The notes beneath the pieces were generated by a model, which saw nothing but the letters and a program-made list of their open reading frames with translations, was not told the DNA's origin and made no database searches. From assembly GCA_911728435.2 (NCBI GenBank), contig OU452207.1:16641682-16705681 (forward strand): 64,000 nt of DNA, written 5' to 3'. A program made the translations under genes and the position numbers. This document shows, piece by piece, positions 20,774 to 31,565 of this stretch (position 1 is the stretch's first letter; each line of letters starts with the position of its first letter). Origin of the DNA: Apoderus coryli. Lineage: Eukaryota > Arthropoda > Insecta > Coleoptera > Attelabidae.

Positions 20774-20865
20774 ACAAATATCCCAGCTGAAAGTCACAGA
20801 TGTCAAACTAAATGAAAATATTTTAAAAATTAAACATACCTTAGTTTTCACCATGATTGATGGGA

Positions 20866-22134
20866 AAATCGGGGTAATTTGCACTGAGACAAACAGACAA
20901 TTTCCGAGGTGTAGCGCATCCAAACACGAACAATATCATTCGGCGGTGTATCGTCCCAATCACACTTTATAGACCAGAGGCGTTGAATTAAATATTCAAC
21001 AAAAAATGTTACAGGAGATAAAATACCTATCGGATCAAAAATCTTTGCCACATTTGACAACAGATTTCGTTTGGTACAAGCGGTATTAATCGGTTCGACT
21101 TTGAATAAAAAGGTATCCGAGGATGGACACCACTGAAGACCCAAAACTTTCATGGTCGATTCAGTTTCTCCCTCAATTGAGATATTGTCATCAGATAAAT
21201 GAGAGGCCGGAAAATCTGAAAGTAACAAAGGGTGATTAGCACACCACTTACGCAATTCAAATCCTCCTTTTTCTAGCAAACTTATTACATCCACTTGCAG
21301 TTTTTTACATTCTAAAATATCAGAACTACCCGCAAGTAGGTCATCCACATAAGTGTTATGCAATATGACGTCAGCGGCTAGAGGGTAATTATGTTTTTCA
21401 ATTTCAGCCAATGTATTTAGAGTTTTAATCGCTAAATACGGTGCACAAGTCAAACCGTAAGTGACAGTTAAAAGTCGTTATTCACAAACAGGGGTACTAG
21501 AGGAAAAACGCCATAATACCCTCTGATAATCAGTGTGATTAGGATTAACTAAAATTTGTCTGTACATCTGACGGATATCTGCAGAAAATACATATTGATG
21601 GAGCCGAAAATTTAATAGCAACGATAAAATGTCTGCCTGCAACTGGGGTCCTGATAAAAGACAATCATTTAGCGACTTCTGTCCTTCAACCTTTGCCGAT
21701 GCATTAAATACAACGCGCAACTTTGTAGAAGGACTAGAAGGTTTTACTACGCAATGATGAGGAATATAATACGCATTAGTCGGTAAAGAATTATCTGAGG
21801 GAATCAACTGCATGTGCCTTGAGTCTAAATATTCTTGCATAAATTTTGAATATTCAGTATACAACAGCGGATTTTTTTGAAGGCGATGTTCGAGAGACAA
21901 AAATTGCTTTAAAGCCAAATTTTTACTACCCGTAAATTGAGGAACTTCACAACAGAATGGCAATGAAACTACAAACCTACCAGAGTCGATAAGTTGAAGA
22001 TGAATATATTGATTCACATAGCTCATCTTCGGGTGAGCGTGTTTCAACATGTGGCACTTCTTCGACTTCTCAAAATTTCTGAATAATATTATTAAGCGGC
22101 GATTCCGAACAAAAGAAATTTTGAGAAGACGCAC
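20866..22134 (-). pseudogene. BEL/Pao reverse transcriptase, frameshifted and truncated
   Basis: Reading downward from 22,134: YVNQYIHLQLIDSGRFVVSL, LPFCCEVPQF, then the RT core with YYIPHHCVVKPSSPSTKLRV, VFNASAKV, LLSGPQLQADILSLLLNFR and VFSADIRQMYRQI. A stop/frameshift at about 21,478 interrupts the chain, and the next frame has TYGLTCAPYLAIKTLNTL and the catalytic YVDD (HNTYVDDLLAGS). It ends in WCPSSDTFLFKVEP and QCKLPRF at about 20,866, where it joins Transib sequence. RNase H and the N-terminal and catalytic parts of integrase are missing, and the integrase C-terminus reappears at 17,442. Confidence 0.85.
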
Positions 22135-22164
22135 TTAATATTGGTGAAACGCGGGTTTTCCCCA

Positions 22165-23938
22165 TTAAAACAAAACCAAAGACGGTTCACCTATTAGTTT
22201 GCCATTTTCTAAAATAAGGGGGAAAAGACTTGCTCCGATCAAACAATCAATAGGAGAAGGGTCGAAGAAGTTAGGATCGGCAAGATTGCAATTTGCAATA
22301 TGCGACCATGACGTAAAATTAACTCGAGCGTTAGGAAGAAGTCCACTAATAGTATTGACAACAATAGCGTCAACATCGAAGAGCGGGTTCGATTGTCCGA
22401 CGGGACGAAGTTTAGTAATAGTATTTCTACTACTTTTAACAGTTTGTACTTGTCCCAGACCTTGAACTGAAAAATTTAGAGGAAAACATTTTAAGTTTAT
22501 GCGGTTTACACAATCGTCCGTAATAAAATGACTTTGTGATGCGGAATCTAATAAAATGCGTACCTTCTGAAAGTTACCGTACCCATCCAAGACCTCAACG
22601 ATTGCGGTGGAAAGTAAAACAGTTGTTTGTTGATATCCATTGGGATTAGCAACTTGAGAAGTGAAATTGACAGCCGAAGTCGAAGGAGTAGCACGAGTCG
22701 AGTCAGGATTAGCGGAGGACGAAGAGAAAGTAGAATTGTTGTTAGTATTATTAATAGCGGACAAACTAGATTGTTTTTCAAAATGAAGAAGTGTATGGCG
22801 CCTTTGTTGACACTTGTTACATAAGCTTTTGGATTGACATTTTTTAAAAGTATGACTATTGCTCAAACAATTTACACAAAATTGATTTTGTTTAACTATT
22901 TGGTAACGATCGTTAGGCGATTTCGACAAAAAATCATGACATTTATACATAGAGTGATTTTGTGGAGTCAGACTTTTATTTCCTATTACAATAGAGTGAT
23001 TATTTTTGCACAATGCACAAGTCTCGTGGGTATTACCCAGCGGAAGGTGAAAAGAAACTTGTGGTTTGTTTAGCATTAAAAGGTTTTTCAGAGCTCCATG
23101 GTTTTTTATTGAATTTTTTATTCGAAAAATTTTCAACATGACTGACAGAATCGCAAATATTTTTTAGGTAATCAACCAATTCTTGGTAAGTAGGAAATTT
23201 TGAATGGTCATGTTGTATTTCAAAAGTTTTGGCTGTAGTCGGATCAATGCGTTTGAGCAGCATCCGTACTAGGATATAATCCCAACCTGAGACAGGCAGT
23301 CCTAGTATTTCCAACGCAGTTAGATGGTGAGAGAAAAGATCCAATAAATTTTGAAGCTCAAAAGGGTTGTCAGCGCTGGCTGAAGGGGCAGTTTCAAGGG
23401 CATTCCAGTGAGCGTCAGCTATCTTACGCGGTTTCAGATATTTTTTGACCAATCGATCGTAAGCGGTTTGGTAGTTTTTGTCAGAAAGCGGTAACCGTTG
23501 TAAAAATTGAAGCGGGAGGCCACGTAAAGATGAAAGTAAAAAATTATACTTCTGAACATCTCGTAGAGATTTATTTAAGTGAACCATCGAATCGAACATA
23601 TCCTTAAAAGTTGGGAACTTTAAGATATCTCCAGAAAAAATGGGCAGCTCAAATTTTGAGAGCAACGCAGCACTATCATGAGTTACCTCACTTTCACTGA
23701 CGCCCGAAGTGTTCAAAGAAGGTTGAGTAGGCGGATTAATTTTAAGATTGATAACTTTTATTTTATAATATTCCTTTTCAAAGAGTTTGCGAACGTCATC
23801 CTGTGTATCATATTCGTCTTGACTAATCAGACCTATAATAGTGTTATGCAATTTCGAAAACTCTTCTTTAATGCGATCGATGTTTTCATATTGGAAGCTA
23901 AATAAAGCACTAGAACCTGTATTACCTTCAGCATCCAC
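22165..23938 (-). pseudogene. BEL/Pao gag with zinc knuckles and aspartic protease region
   Basis: The gag part (23,938-23,033) has the typical LPIFSGDILKFPTFKDMF and LRGLPLQFLQRLPLSDKNY blocks. A frame change in the overlap at 23,033-23,139 leads into the nucleocapsid with CALCKNNH, CVNCLSNSHTFKKC and CNKCQQRRHTLLH, then the protease block ILLDSASQSHFI, with the active-site DSA, and a PSPIDCLIGASLF segment typical of the BEL protease region. A frameshift at about 22,150 separates it from reverse transcriptase. The gag start lacks the usual N-terminal region, so the 5' end is probably truncated near 23.94 kb. No LTR was found above it. Confidence 0.85.
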
Positions 23939-24262
23939 AGCGACAAAAAAGGAGTGATAGTATTATAACTTATAAAACAAATTGCCAATGTGCGATATTA
24001 AACTAAATTAATATTAGAAAAATTGTATTTAATAAGCGAAATCAAAACAAACCAGACCAGCTGATGAGAAACAATTATATTCAAAATATATAAATATGTA
24101 CTGAAGCAAATTAAATGGTGAATATCAGTACTTAAAGTAAATAAAGAAATTGTTGAAATAAATCGAACAGTCTATGTATTTTTATATGCCGGTATATAGG
24201 ATAAGTATATACGGCAACGGCAGAGAACAGTTAGCATAAAAAATAATAGGTATACTGGAGAT
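23939..24262. other. Spacer between BEL element 1 and the Penelope-like element
   Basis: AT-rich, no gene seen; I could not find an LTR of the BEL element here. Confidence 0.5.
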
Positions 24263-24313
24263 AAGTGGGCTTGTGGAATACTAATAATAATAATATATTC
24301 CACAAGCCCACTT
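24263..24313. repeat. Perfect 18-bp inverted repeat at the 5' junction of the Penelope-like element
   Basis: AAGTGGGCTTGTGGAATA (24,263-24,280) and its exact reverse complement (24,296-24,313) are separated by 15 bp of ATA-rich sequence. The right arm is inside the coding frame of the element, so the left arm is an inverted fragment of its own sequence. Confidence 0.9.
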
Positions 24314-25083
24314 CGTCTGACGCTATTATCAATTACCACTCCAATCATCCTTCCACACACAAATTTTCAACATTCGAATCATACTTCCACAGACTATTCC
24401 ACGTACCCATGTCACACGAAAACTTTAATAACGAATTATCGTTAATTTACCATGTAGCCAGAGTAAACCACTATCCAATATCTACAATCAATAAAATATA
24501 TTATAAACACCTAATAAAACACACATTCAATGGACTTACCACCATCAAAAATCCCACAAACAATAACTTCCACCCTGTTACGTACATCGGTCCATTTATG
24601 CATTCCATTAAAAAACTATTTAATCACTGCAATATTAACATCTGCTTCAGAACTAGAAATACCATAGGCAATTACCTTGATAACAGCAAATCACCAGTTA
24701 ATTGGCTTCAAAAATCCGGAGTATACTTACTAAAATGTGGCACCTTAAACTGTAATACCATCTACATAGGTCAAACAGGCCGCAACTTTAATACGCGTAT
24801 AAAAGAACACCATAAAATCATTGAAAAGGCCACTCAAGAAAATGCGGATGAAATTAACAGTAACTCTGCCTTTGCCAACCATGTCTATAATGAACACCAC
24901 TCCTTTTCCATCGATCAAAATGCTGAAATGCTCCACTCCTGCCTTAAAAGCACCATGCTGAATGTCTTGGAAGCTATGGAAATTAACTTATATAAAAAGA
25001 ACACCAAATACACCTGTGTGAACGACCAACTTGAATTCGACTGCCTCCCTTTCTTCAATTCCCTCAAATTCAACTCGGTGTAA
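24296..25083 (+). CDS. Penelope-like polyprotein C-terminal part: RT thumb/linker and GIY-YIG endonuclease
   Basis: The first block, FHKPTSSDAIINYHSNHPS, then FESYFHRLFHVP and YHVARVNHYP, is the conserved C-terminal part of Penelope reverse transcriptase (YRKPT...D..I...S.HP). It is followed by FNHCNINICFRTRNTIGNYL and then GVYLLKCGTLNCNTIYIGQ and TGRNFNTRIKEH, a complete GIY-YIG motif with the IY-YIG pair, R and an EH. Residues such as FANHVYNEHH and NVLEAMEINLYKK close the domain. Catalytic palm motifs are absent because the 5' end is truncated. The first codons come from the junction hairpin and are not part of the gene. Confidence 0.85.
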
Positions 25084-25824
25084 CCATCCATCTCTGCCTT
25101 TCCATAAACAAACCCCATAACCTACAAACAACATCAACAAAGTAACAAATATTAGGTTAGGACATAACACATCACCTCTTCCTTGACACAAACAAAAGTC
25201 ATCAACCCACAACCCCATTTCATTAAAATTGAACTTTAAAATTATATATCCTTACATAACATACAAAAGACATTACAGAATGGACTGTACATATAACACA
25301 TATTTTTCTACAACTACTTACCTATGATTCACATTCAATTCATTATACATCAAACACCAACATACACTCACTTCACTTGACTTCCTCACCTTACCTAAAA
25401 CACCAAATGTGTAGCTTTGGCTGAATCCTTACTATTATATACTACTATCTTCACATTTACCACTCGACATCTTGTCTTTCTGATTTGTCATCCACACTAC
25501 ACAGTAGTTAGATATTACCAAAAATAAAAATTTCTCCAAAAATGAAAATTAAATGGAAAGAAAAAGAAATGAAATGTATTTCGAATAACATTGTTCAACA
25601 TTATGTAATCATTTAAGTCAAGTCAGTTCATAAAATTTAATCTTTAATGTAAACACTTTTCCACAAAATGGTGAGATTCCAACAAATACTATATATTACA
25701 TCACATCCTAATTAAGCTATTATTTTACAGATATTGTATAGACGTTTTAATCCTGTAACTCTTTAATTCCTATATTAAGGCCATATGAAGTATAATTCCT
25801 ACATGTAACGACATTGTACAAGGT
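25084..25824. other. 3' region of the Penelope-like element, no gene
   Basis: AT-rich untranslated sequence between the GIY-YIG stop and the hammerhead core. Confidence 0.5.
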
Positions 25825-25827
25825 TTC

Positions 25828-25872
25828 TTAGCCACTGATGATGGACATATAGTCCGAAACATGTCTGGCAAC
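25828..25872 (+). ncRNA. Hammerhead-ribozyme-like motif 2 (in Penelope-like element)
   Basis: CTGATGA at 25,835-25,841 is followed by stem II GGAC (25,843-25,846), loop ATATA, GTCC (25,852-25,855), then GAAA (25,856-25,859) and CATGTCTGGC. GCCA before the core pairs with TGGC after it. ACATGT is palindromic and ends in a GTC triplet, the preferred cleavage site. This matches a minimal type I hammerhead that works as a dimer, as known for Penelope-like elements. Confidence 0.75.
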
Positions 25873-25930
25873 CTACACGAATTGTAACGTGTGTATAAAG
25901 ATCTTTTTGTGGAGTAGACGCAGTTTTATT

Positions 25931-27450
25931 CAACATTATCATTCACTCCTCGATAAATGGATTACTTCAGAAAATTATATAAATATTTAAAAATAGTTAC
26001 TATTAAAATTAATCCGCGTTAAAATAAACTATAAATCTCAAGTCACTATACCCAACGGGGGGAATTAGCGCTTCTAGGACCCGAAGTTTACTTCGCCGAA
26101 GTTTGGAGAGAAGACCCAAAAAAATAAACCGAGAGAGTTTTGTGGTTAGAGACCCTGGCGGAGCATTCGGACACATGTGTGCTCCAACGCGGGGAGACTT
26201 CATGGTCCGAGACGCCAAGTCTCCAACCACTCTCTTCAATCTTTACTACACCGAAGTGGAAATCAAAATCCCCCGTAACTTCCTGTTACAACAATATTTA
26301 TAACTTTACTTTGTTGACTTTGCAATTTGTCTATTAGGTACAATACCGATGCTAAAGTCATGACTTGTATAAACTTTGATGAACTTTTATAAATTATTAA
26401 ATCAGCGTAAAATAGCTAGTTCGGATGCAATATTTTTATTACAATATTTTTATTACAATATACTGGGTGTGACATTATTAACAAAGTATTCCATAAACAC
26501 TACGTAGTGCCTCCAACTTAAATTTTTGGTGAGATGAATATTGTGCCTCTAGCACACGCATAGACAACCACGGACATGTAGATGTGCTAACATAAAATAA
26601 CAACCCAATGTCAACAATTCCAATAGAATTAAATTACCACCAGATACGTACACACCAGAGCAATAAGACGTTCGAGGCAAAATCTCCTAGTTAGTATACA
26701 ACTTTTCAGTCGCATCATGCCATCGTTACAAACCAGGGTTTAGGTTCTGCACCTAAGCTGGGCCGAACTGATACAAAATGGTCATTTATCATCGCTCACC
26801 AGCAATTCGATCGCAAAACGAACAGAGCACTCGTATCGAGAGTCGCAGCTCACACATTCCATAACCTTAAAAATATTGCCGGTATAAACAATAACAACAC
26901 AGGCTGAAAAATACAAATGTCTCTACAGAACGGTGCAAGACCGATGCAAATAAGAAAAGATAATAAATATATCGGAACCAAATACTAGAAAAATGTTACC
27001 CTTATAGGTATGTTCAACCGATATCCATATTAATTCCCCACGTTAAAAAATTCCACAATTATATACCCAAAAGTATTATGGCATTAGAGTTCCAGTGATC
27101 AGTAGGGCAATACTAAAGATGTAGAACGAAGTGACAATACAGGGTGGACAATTACTAAGCAATATCGAAAATGATGAAGACATACCTTCATAAAATAAGC
27201 TATCAATATTTGGGGAAATAAAAAATAATCAAGGAGTATGTTATAAAAGGTAAGTTAGAAATAAATGAATCGAACAAACACATTTTGGAAATGATTAATT
27301 TATTAGTCTCGCAACTAAAAGTTGAAATTAACTGTAAACAAACAATAGGGCGAAATTTTAACGTTACAAGATAGAGTAAATTATTGTTTTGTTATTGGTT
27401 TTTTTTATTATTGTTTTTTTTCTTGTTTTTATATTCGTAATTTGTATGCG
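25931..27450. other. Unassigned stretch between the Penelope-like element and the errantivirus
   Basis: No gene recognised. Around 26,040-26,260 the sequence is more GC-rich with short inverted phrases such as CGAAGTTTACTTCGCCGAAG, suggesting a small repeat element. A phrase ATACAGGGTGGACAATT near 27,136 resembles the end of an insect mobile element, and another TACTGGGTGTGACATTA near 26,461. Confidence 0.4.
27447..27450. repeat. TGCG target-site duplication (left copy)
   Basis: The same four bases occur directly after the 3' LTR at 39,255-39,258. Errantiviruses duplicate four bases within alternating purine-pyrimidine sites, and TGCGTA fits. Confidence 0.85.
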
Positions 27451-27671
27451 AGTTACGAGCCCATAAATTACTTAGTATTTAAGAATTATTGTTATCTTTA
27501 GTATTATATTTCACTTATGTTTGTATTTTAATTCATATAAAACTGTTTTGCAAATTAAATATAAATTAATTCTCAAACTAGTAGCTGTAAATAAAAGATT
27601 TGAAGTTTTTACTGTTAATAAAGATTTTATAATTTTTTAAAAATCGTTTCAAAGTTAATTTATCCAAAATT
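27451..27671 (+). repeat. 5' LTR of errantivirus 1
   Basis: It begins AGTTACGAGCCC and ends CCAAAATT, with AATAAAGATTTTATAA near its end as a candidate poly-A signal. It matches the 3' LTR except for three substitutions (near 27,568, 27,580 and 27,593). Confidence 0.95.
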
Positions 27672-27688
27672 GGCGCAGTCGGTAGGAT
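27671..27688 (+). promoter_or_regulatory. Primer binding site, tRNA-Ser type
   Basis: TGGCGCAGTCGGTAGGAT directly adjoins the LTR. This is the primer site of errantiviruses. The same sequence occurs at 59,587. Confidence 0.9.
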
Positions 27689-28011
27689 ACGCGCGGTTTC
27701 AAAAACAAGTTCGCATCGTGTCGAAAACCCAGTTTTTGTGACTTGAACATAAGTTCTTAAGTGCGTATCGAAAAACTCAAAGTGATAAGTGACTGGAGAC
27801 GATCACCTACAGCGAAGAGTTGGGAATCAATCGAGAAAGGACTATTGGAACTGACGACAAAACCGTAAGTGCCAAATTTTTCCTTTTTGCCTTTCCGAAC
27901 CCTGTTATTAAGGACTTTGGAAAGATAGGTAGGAACTTTCAGAACCTTTTGTTTGAAGAATTCTGAAAATAGGTTAAGAAAAAGCAAAGAAAACAAAGAA
28001 AGAAAAATCAC

Positions 28012-29442
28012 ATGACAGATTTGTTAGAAGACGTAGCAAACCTCTTAAGTAATTTATCATTTGAAGAAACAAATAATACATTAGAAAGTAGAGTTAATTC
28101 AAAAAATAAGACAAAAATGCCTAATGCAAATCAAGTTCAACAGCAAAGAGAAATAAATTGGGATTTATTTAGATCAAGACTAAATAATATTCGCCCTTAC
28201 GATGGAGATAGTAATTCATTGAATAAATTTATCTCTCGTTGCGACAACTTAGTTTTAACATATTCTGTATTTAATAATCCAGAAATTAACGGTTTCATAC
28301 TAGAATGTATTCAAGACAAGTTAGTAGGAAAAGCGGAAGCAATGGTCGGCAACCGCATGGAATTAAATAATTGGGATCTTGTTAAAAATGCCCTTAAACA
28401 ATGTTTCTCAGATCGAAGAGATTTGGATTGTTTATTCCAAGAATTAACAAGAACACGCCCTTATAAAAATGAACACTTAATAAATTTTGGTAGTAGATTA
28501 CAGTTATTACGCAGTCAGGTAGTTCAAAGAATTAGCAATGACACAGATTTAGCACACGAAGCAAAAGTTTGTCAAATTGTACATTGTGATAAAACAGCAT
28601 TAAACACATTTATAGCAGGTTGTACTGGTGTTCTCAGAAATAACATGCACATAAAGAAACCTGAGTCTTTAGAGGACGCAATGGCGTACGTAACAGAATT
28701 TGAAAATTTCGAAAGATTGTATGGTAATTTAAATTTCGACCACAAATCTCAAAATCAGTCTAATCAATTAATTCGTCCAAAGATACCTATTCAGAATCAA
28801 AATATTCAACCCTCGTACTATCAACCTTTCCAAAATTCAGGTTTTCAGAGACCTCAAAATTTCAATAATATTATGCCTACTGCAAATCGCAACTTTAATA
28901 ACACAAATCAACACTTTTCGACAAAACCAGCATTTCCAAGTCAACAAATAAACGTTAGACCTATACCAAACCCAAATACAAGGTATCCAACTAATCGAGA
29001 AGTATTTGGTCAACCACAAAACGTTTTTAAACCCAAATTTATTCCACAAAATCAATTACCTAAACCCGAACCAATGTCGACAACTTCAAGAAATCCGACA
29101 ACAAATACCCAAAATAGAATGTCTAATCAATACTTTAATAAAGGAAATCAAAATTATTTCCAAAGACAACCCAATCAACCTTCCAACATTTTAGTTGAGA
29201 AACTTTTCAATCATGAATCCGATCAATATCCATTTGATCAATACCCCGAAACAAACACTGAAAGTTATTTTAATGAACCCAGCGATTATCAGTATAATTA
29301 TTATGAAACCACCCCTGTAAATTACGAACAAACTTACGAAATCTCTGATACATCATTACCAGAGCAATCAGAATTAGAAATCGAGAAAAATAATGAAGAT
29401 GAAAATTTTCAGTTAACCCAAACTCCAAAACATATAACTTGA
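28012..29442 (+). CDS. gag: Errantivirus gag
   Basis: The frame encodes 476 residues and forms the capsid precursor. The N-terminal third has [19 protein letters not shown] and the middle [16 protein letters not shown] and [19 protein letters not shown] blocks characteristic of errantivirus gag. The C-terminal third is extremely N- and Q-rich, and no CCHC knuckle is present, as is usual for errantiviruses. The first ATG at 28,012 lies 324 bp after the primer site. The frame ends TGA at 29,440-29,442, overlapping the start of pol by a few bases in the -1 frame, consistent with programmed -1 frameshifting. The frame is intact. Confidence 0.9.
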   Translation: MTDLLEDVANLLSNLSFEETNNTLESRVNSKNKTKMPNANQVQQQREINWDLFRSRLNNIRPYDGDSNSLNKFISRCDNLVLTYSVFNNPEINGFILECIQDKLVGKAEAMVGNRMELNNWDLVKNALKQCFSDRRDLDCLFQELTRTRPYKNEHLINFGSRLQLLRSQVVQRISNDTDLAHEAKVCQIVHCDKTALNTFIAGCTGVLRNNMHIKKPESLEDAMAYVTEFENFERLYGNLNFDHKSQNQSNQLIRPKIPIQNQNIQPSYYQPFQNSGFQRPQNFNNIMPTANRNFNNTNQHFSTKPAFPSQQINVRPIPNPNTRYPTNREVFGQPQNVFKPKFIPQNQLPKPEPMSTTSRNPTTNTQNRMSNQYFNKGNQNYFQRQPNQPSNILVEKLFNHESDQYPFDQYPETNTESYFNEPSDYQYNYYETTPVNYEQTYEISDTSLPEQSELEIEKNNEDENFQLTQTPKHIT

Positions 29443-31565
29443 CAGAAATTAATATATCTTCCAATAATGCATTACCTTATATAGAAATTAAAAAACCTAA
29501 AATTAAATTACTTATAGACACTGGCAGTTCAAGATCAATAATAAAACCTTCAATAATAGAAAAATATTATCCGCATACTATATATCATTGTAAATCAACG
29601 ATCAAAACACCCTTAGGAAGCAAAGATATTCTTTATCAAGCTTCAGTTCCTGCATTTTCTGAATTTAAAACTGATAAAAATATAAATTTTATTCTATTTG
29701 ATTTTCATGATTTCTTTGATGGAGTAATAGGATTAGAAGATATGAAAAATTTAAATCTAAACATCGATCTTACAAATCAAAGACTAGTTAACGACTTTAA
29801 TGAAATTCCTTTTAAATATAGAGAACCCACAGATGTCACTTTCTCTTTTACAGTAGAAGCTAATGAAAGAGTTTTAAAGAAATTACCTGTAAATATATAT
29901 CAAGGCGACATATTAATTAATGAGACTTATATTGATGAGTTATATATACCTCAATCATTAACAACAGCACAAGACGGTTATGCTTTCATAGAAATTCAAA
30001 ATTGTAATGATCATGTAATGTCTGTAACTTTAGAAAAACCAATACCCGTTATTCCCTTTGAAAACAATAATTACGAAATATTTACTTTTGAACCTATTCA
30101 AGGAAACTCTTTTTTGGAAACTAAAAATAATAATATACAAATCGAAAACCTAATTCGCACTAATCATATGAACTTAGAAGAAAGAGCAGCTATTATTAAA
30201 CTTTGTAAAGAATATCAAGATATTTTCTTCAAACCAGGCGATAAACTCACATTTACCTCAAAAGTTAAACATGAAATTAAAACCACAGATGAAATACCAA
30301 TTCATACTAAATCTTATCGATACCCTTATATACATAAAGCTGAAGTTCAAAACCAAATCAAGGATATGTTAGAAAAGGACATCATTCGACCATCTTCAAG
30401 CCCATGGTCATCACCAATATGGATCGTGCCCAAGAAAGCCGACGCCTCTGGCAAACAGAAATGGAGACTTGTTGTAGATTACCGTAAAATTAATGACAAA
30501 ACAAATGACGATAGGTACCCCATACCTAATATAAATGAGATACTAGATAAACTTGGAAGATCAAATTACTTTTCTGTAATTGACCTCGCAAGTGGATTTC
30601 ATCAGCTGGAAATAAGCCCTTGTTCAATTGAAAAAACCGCTTTCACAGTAGAAAATGGACATTATGAATATCTCAGAATGCCGTTTGGATTAAAAAACGC
30701 ACCTTCTACGTTTCAACGCTTAATGGATGACGTATTAAAAGACCTACAAAACAAAGTTTGCATGGTGTACATGGATGACATCATAATTTTCAGTACCGGA
30801 CTACAAGAACACGTACAAAATTTAAAATTAGTATTTTCAAAATTACGAGACGTTAATTTAAAAATCCAATTAGATAAAAGCGAATTTTTCCAAAAACAAG
30901 TAGAATTTTTAGGACACGTAGTTACCCCAGAAGGAATAAAACCGAACCCTAAGAAAATTGAAATTATCAAAAAACACAAAATACCAAAAACACAAAAGGA
31001 GATTAAATCATTTTTAGGAATATTAGGATATTATCGAAAATTTATTAAAAACTTTGCCAAAATAACCAAACCGTTAACTCAATGTTTAAAAAAGAATGAA
31101 AAAGTAATAATGACTCCAGAATACGTTAATAGCTTTTTAACATGTAAAGAAATTTTAACATCAGAACCTATATTAACTTATCCAGATTTCGAAAAACCGT
31201 TTGAACTTACAACCGATGCATCTAACTATGCTATAGGATCAGTTCTATCCCAAAATGGACACCCTATATGTTATGCGTCTAGAACTCTTAACCCCGCAGA
31301 AATAAATTACTCAACGATAGAGAAAGAGTTATTAGCTATCGTTTGGAGCTGTAAATACTTTAGACCTTATTTATTTGGCCGAAAATTTCAAATTTATACC
31401 GATCACAAACCTCTTCAATGGCTATTCTCTCTTAAGGAACCAAATTCAAGATTAATTCGATGGCGTCTGATGATCGAAGAGTTTGATTATACTTTACATT
31501 ATAAAGAAGGTAAAAAGAACCAAGTAGCAGACTTTCTCTCTAGAAATCCCCCTAGTGTGAATTAA
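29439..31565 (+). CDS. pol: Errantivirus pol part 1: protease, reverse transcriptase, RNase H
   Basis: The protease active site is LLIDTGSS near residue 27. Reverse transcriptase motifs are [40 protein letters not shown] and YMDDIIIF (YMDD starting near residue 444), followed by [15 protein letters not shown]. RNase H has [15 protein letters not shown] (D near residue 593), [14 protein letters not shown] and the TDHKPL block. The frame ends early at the end of RNase H, at a premature stop, and the following pol segment continues in another frame. It reads -1 relative to gag. Errantivirus pol runs as one polyprotein, so this is a truncation by frameshift. Confidence 0.95.
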   Translation: MTEINISSNNALPYIEIKKPKIKLLIDTGSSRSIIKPSIIEKYYPHTIYHCKSTIKTPLGSKDILYQASVPAFSEFKTDKNINFILFDFHDFFDGVIGLEDMKNLNLNIDLTNQRLVNDFNEIPFKYREPTDVTFSFTVEANERVLKKLPVNIYQGDILINETYIDELYIPQSLTTAQDGYAFIEIQNCNDHVMSVTLEKPIPVIPFENNNYEIFTFEPIQGNSFLETKNNNIQIENLIRTNHMNLEERAAIIKLCKEYQDIFFKPGDKLTFTSKVKHEIKTTDEIPIHTKSYRYPYIHKAEVQNQIKDMLEKDIIRPSSSPWSSPIWIVPKKADASGKQKWRLVVDYRKINDKTNDDRYPIPNINEILDKLGRSNYFSVIDLASGFHQLEISPCSIEKTAFTVENGHYEYLRMPFGLKNAPSTFQRLMDDVLKDLQNKVCMVYMDDIIIFSTGLQEHVQNLKLVFSKLRDVNLKIQLDKSEFFQKQVEFLGHVVTPEGIKPNPKKIEIIKKHKIPKTQKEIKSFLGILGYYRKFIKNFAKITKPLTQCLKKNEKVIMTPEYVNSFLTCKEILTSEPILTYPDFEKPFELTTDASNYAIGSVLSQNGHPICYASRTLNPAEINYSTIEKELLAIVWSCKYFRPYLFGRKFQIYTDHKPLQWLFSLKEPNSRLIRWRLMIEEFDYTLHYKEGKKNQVADFLSRNPPSVN

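Larger units (their letters stand above)
17707..20862 (+). pseudogene. Transib/RAG1-like transposase, N-terminal half, frameshifted and interrupted
   Basis: Exon 1 starts ATGATGGAATC at 17,707. A GT...AG intron (17,729-18,289) follows, with exon 2 from 18,290. The predicted protein has a helical N-part (DIHEKLDFVLHHLQNRF), a basic DNA-binding-like region (ELPKRSKQAAGRPIKAF), and then LISKWDCDGSQQTQY, where the CDG matches the first catalytic Asp block of RAG1 and Transib. After a frameshift near 19,078 comes SSFVPLQLTSNDKIIWQNPT and PRYCRPIRIIF, and after a stop/frame change and the Mutator insertion, IKHTLVFTMIDGK near 20,840. These blocks occur in this order in RAG1-like proteins. The second Asp, zinc region and catalytic Glu are lost. 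An alternative would be an unrelated DDE family, but the terminus supports Transib. Confidence 0.75.
17443..20865 (+). mobile_element. Transib (RAG1-related) DNA transposon, left end and 5' half, interrupted by a Mutator-like element
   Basis: The left end is CACAGTGGGGTATTTGCC at 17,443, starting with the exact heptamer of V(D)J recombination signals and of Transib termini, next to CGCCG. It lies inside BEL integrase. The transposase gene follows from 17,707. A 1.5-kb Mutator-like copy sits at 19,275-20,773. The element breaks off at about 20,865 in the middle of the transposase and directly abuts BEL reverse transcriptase. The catalytic C-terminal half and right terminus are gone together with the BEL RNase H and integrase core, as expected from one deletion. 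Confidence 0.8.
24281..25930 (+). mobile_element. 5'-truncated Penelope-like retroelement
   Basis: The ORF encodes the end of a Penelope-type reverse transcriptase and a GIY-YIG endonuclease, and a hammerhead core lies 750 bp downstream. The 5' end is marked by the inverted repeat at 24,263-24,313. The 3' limit is uncertain; I place it just after the CATGTCTGGC hammerhead arm and the GTATAAAGATC segment. Confidence 0.7.

Noticed and set aside
26103..26337. Overlapping plus-strand frames at 26.1-26.3 kb
   Set aside because: Two shifted frames and an antisense frame cover the same GC-richer repeat; none has a known motif.
27671..27688. Host tRNA-Ser gene piece
   Set aside because: Short, adjoins an LTR and repeats at the second errantivirus; it is a primer binding site.
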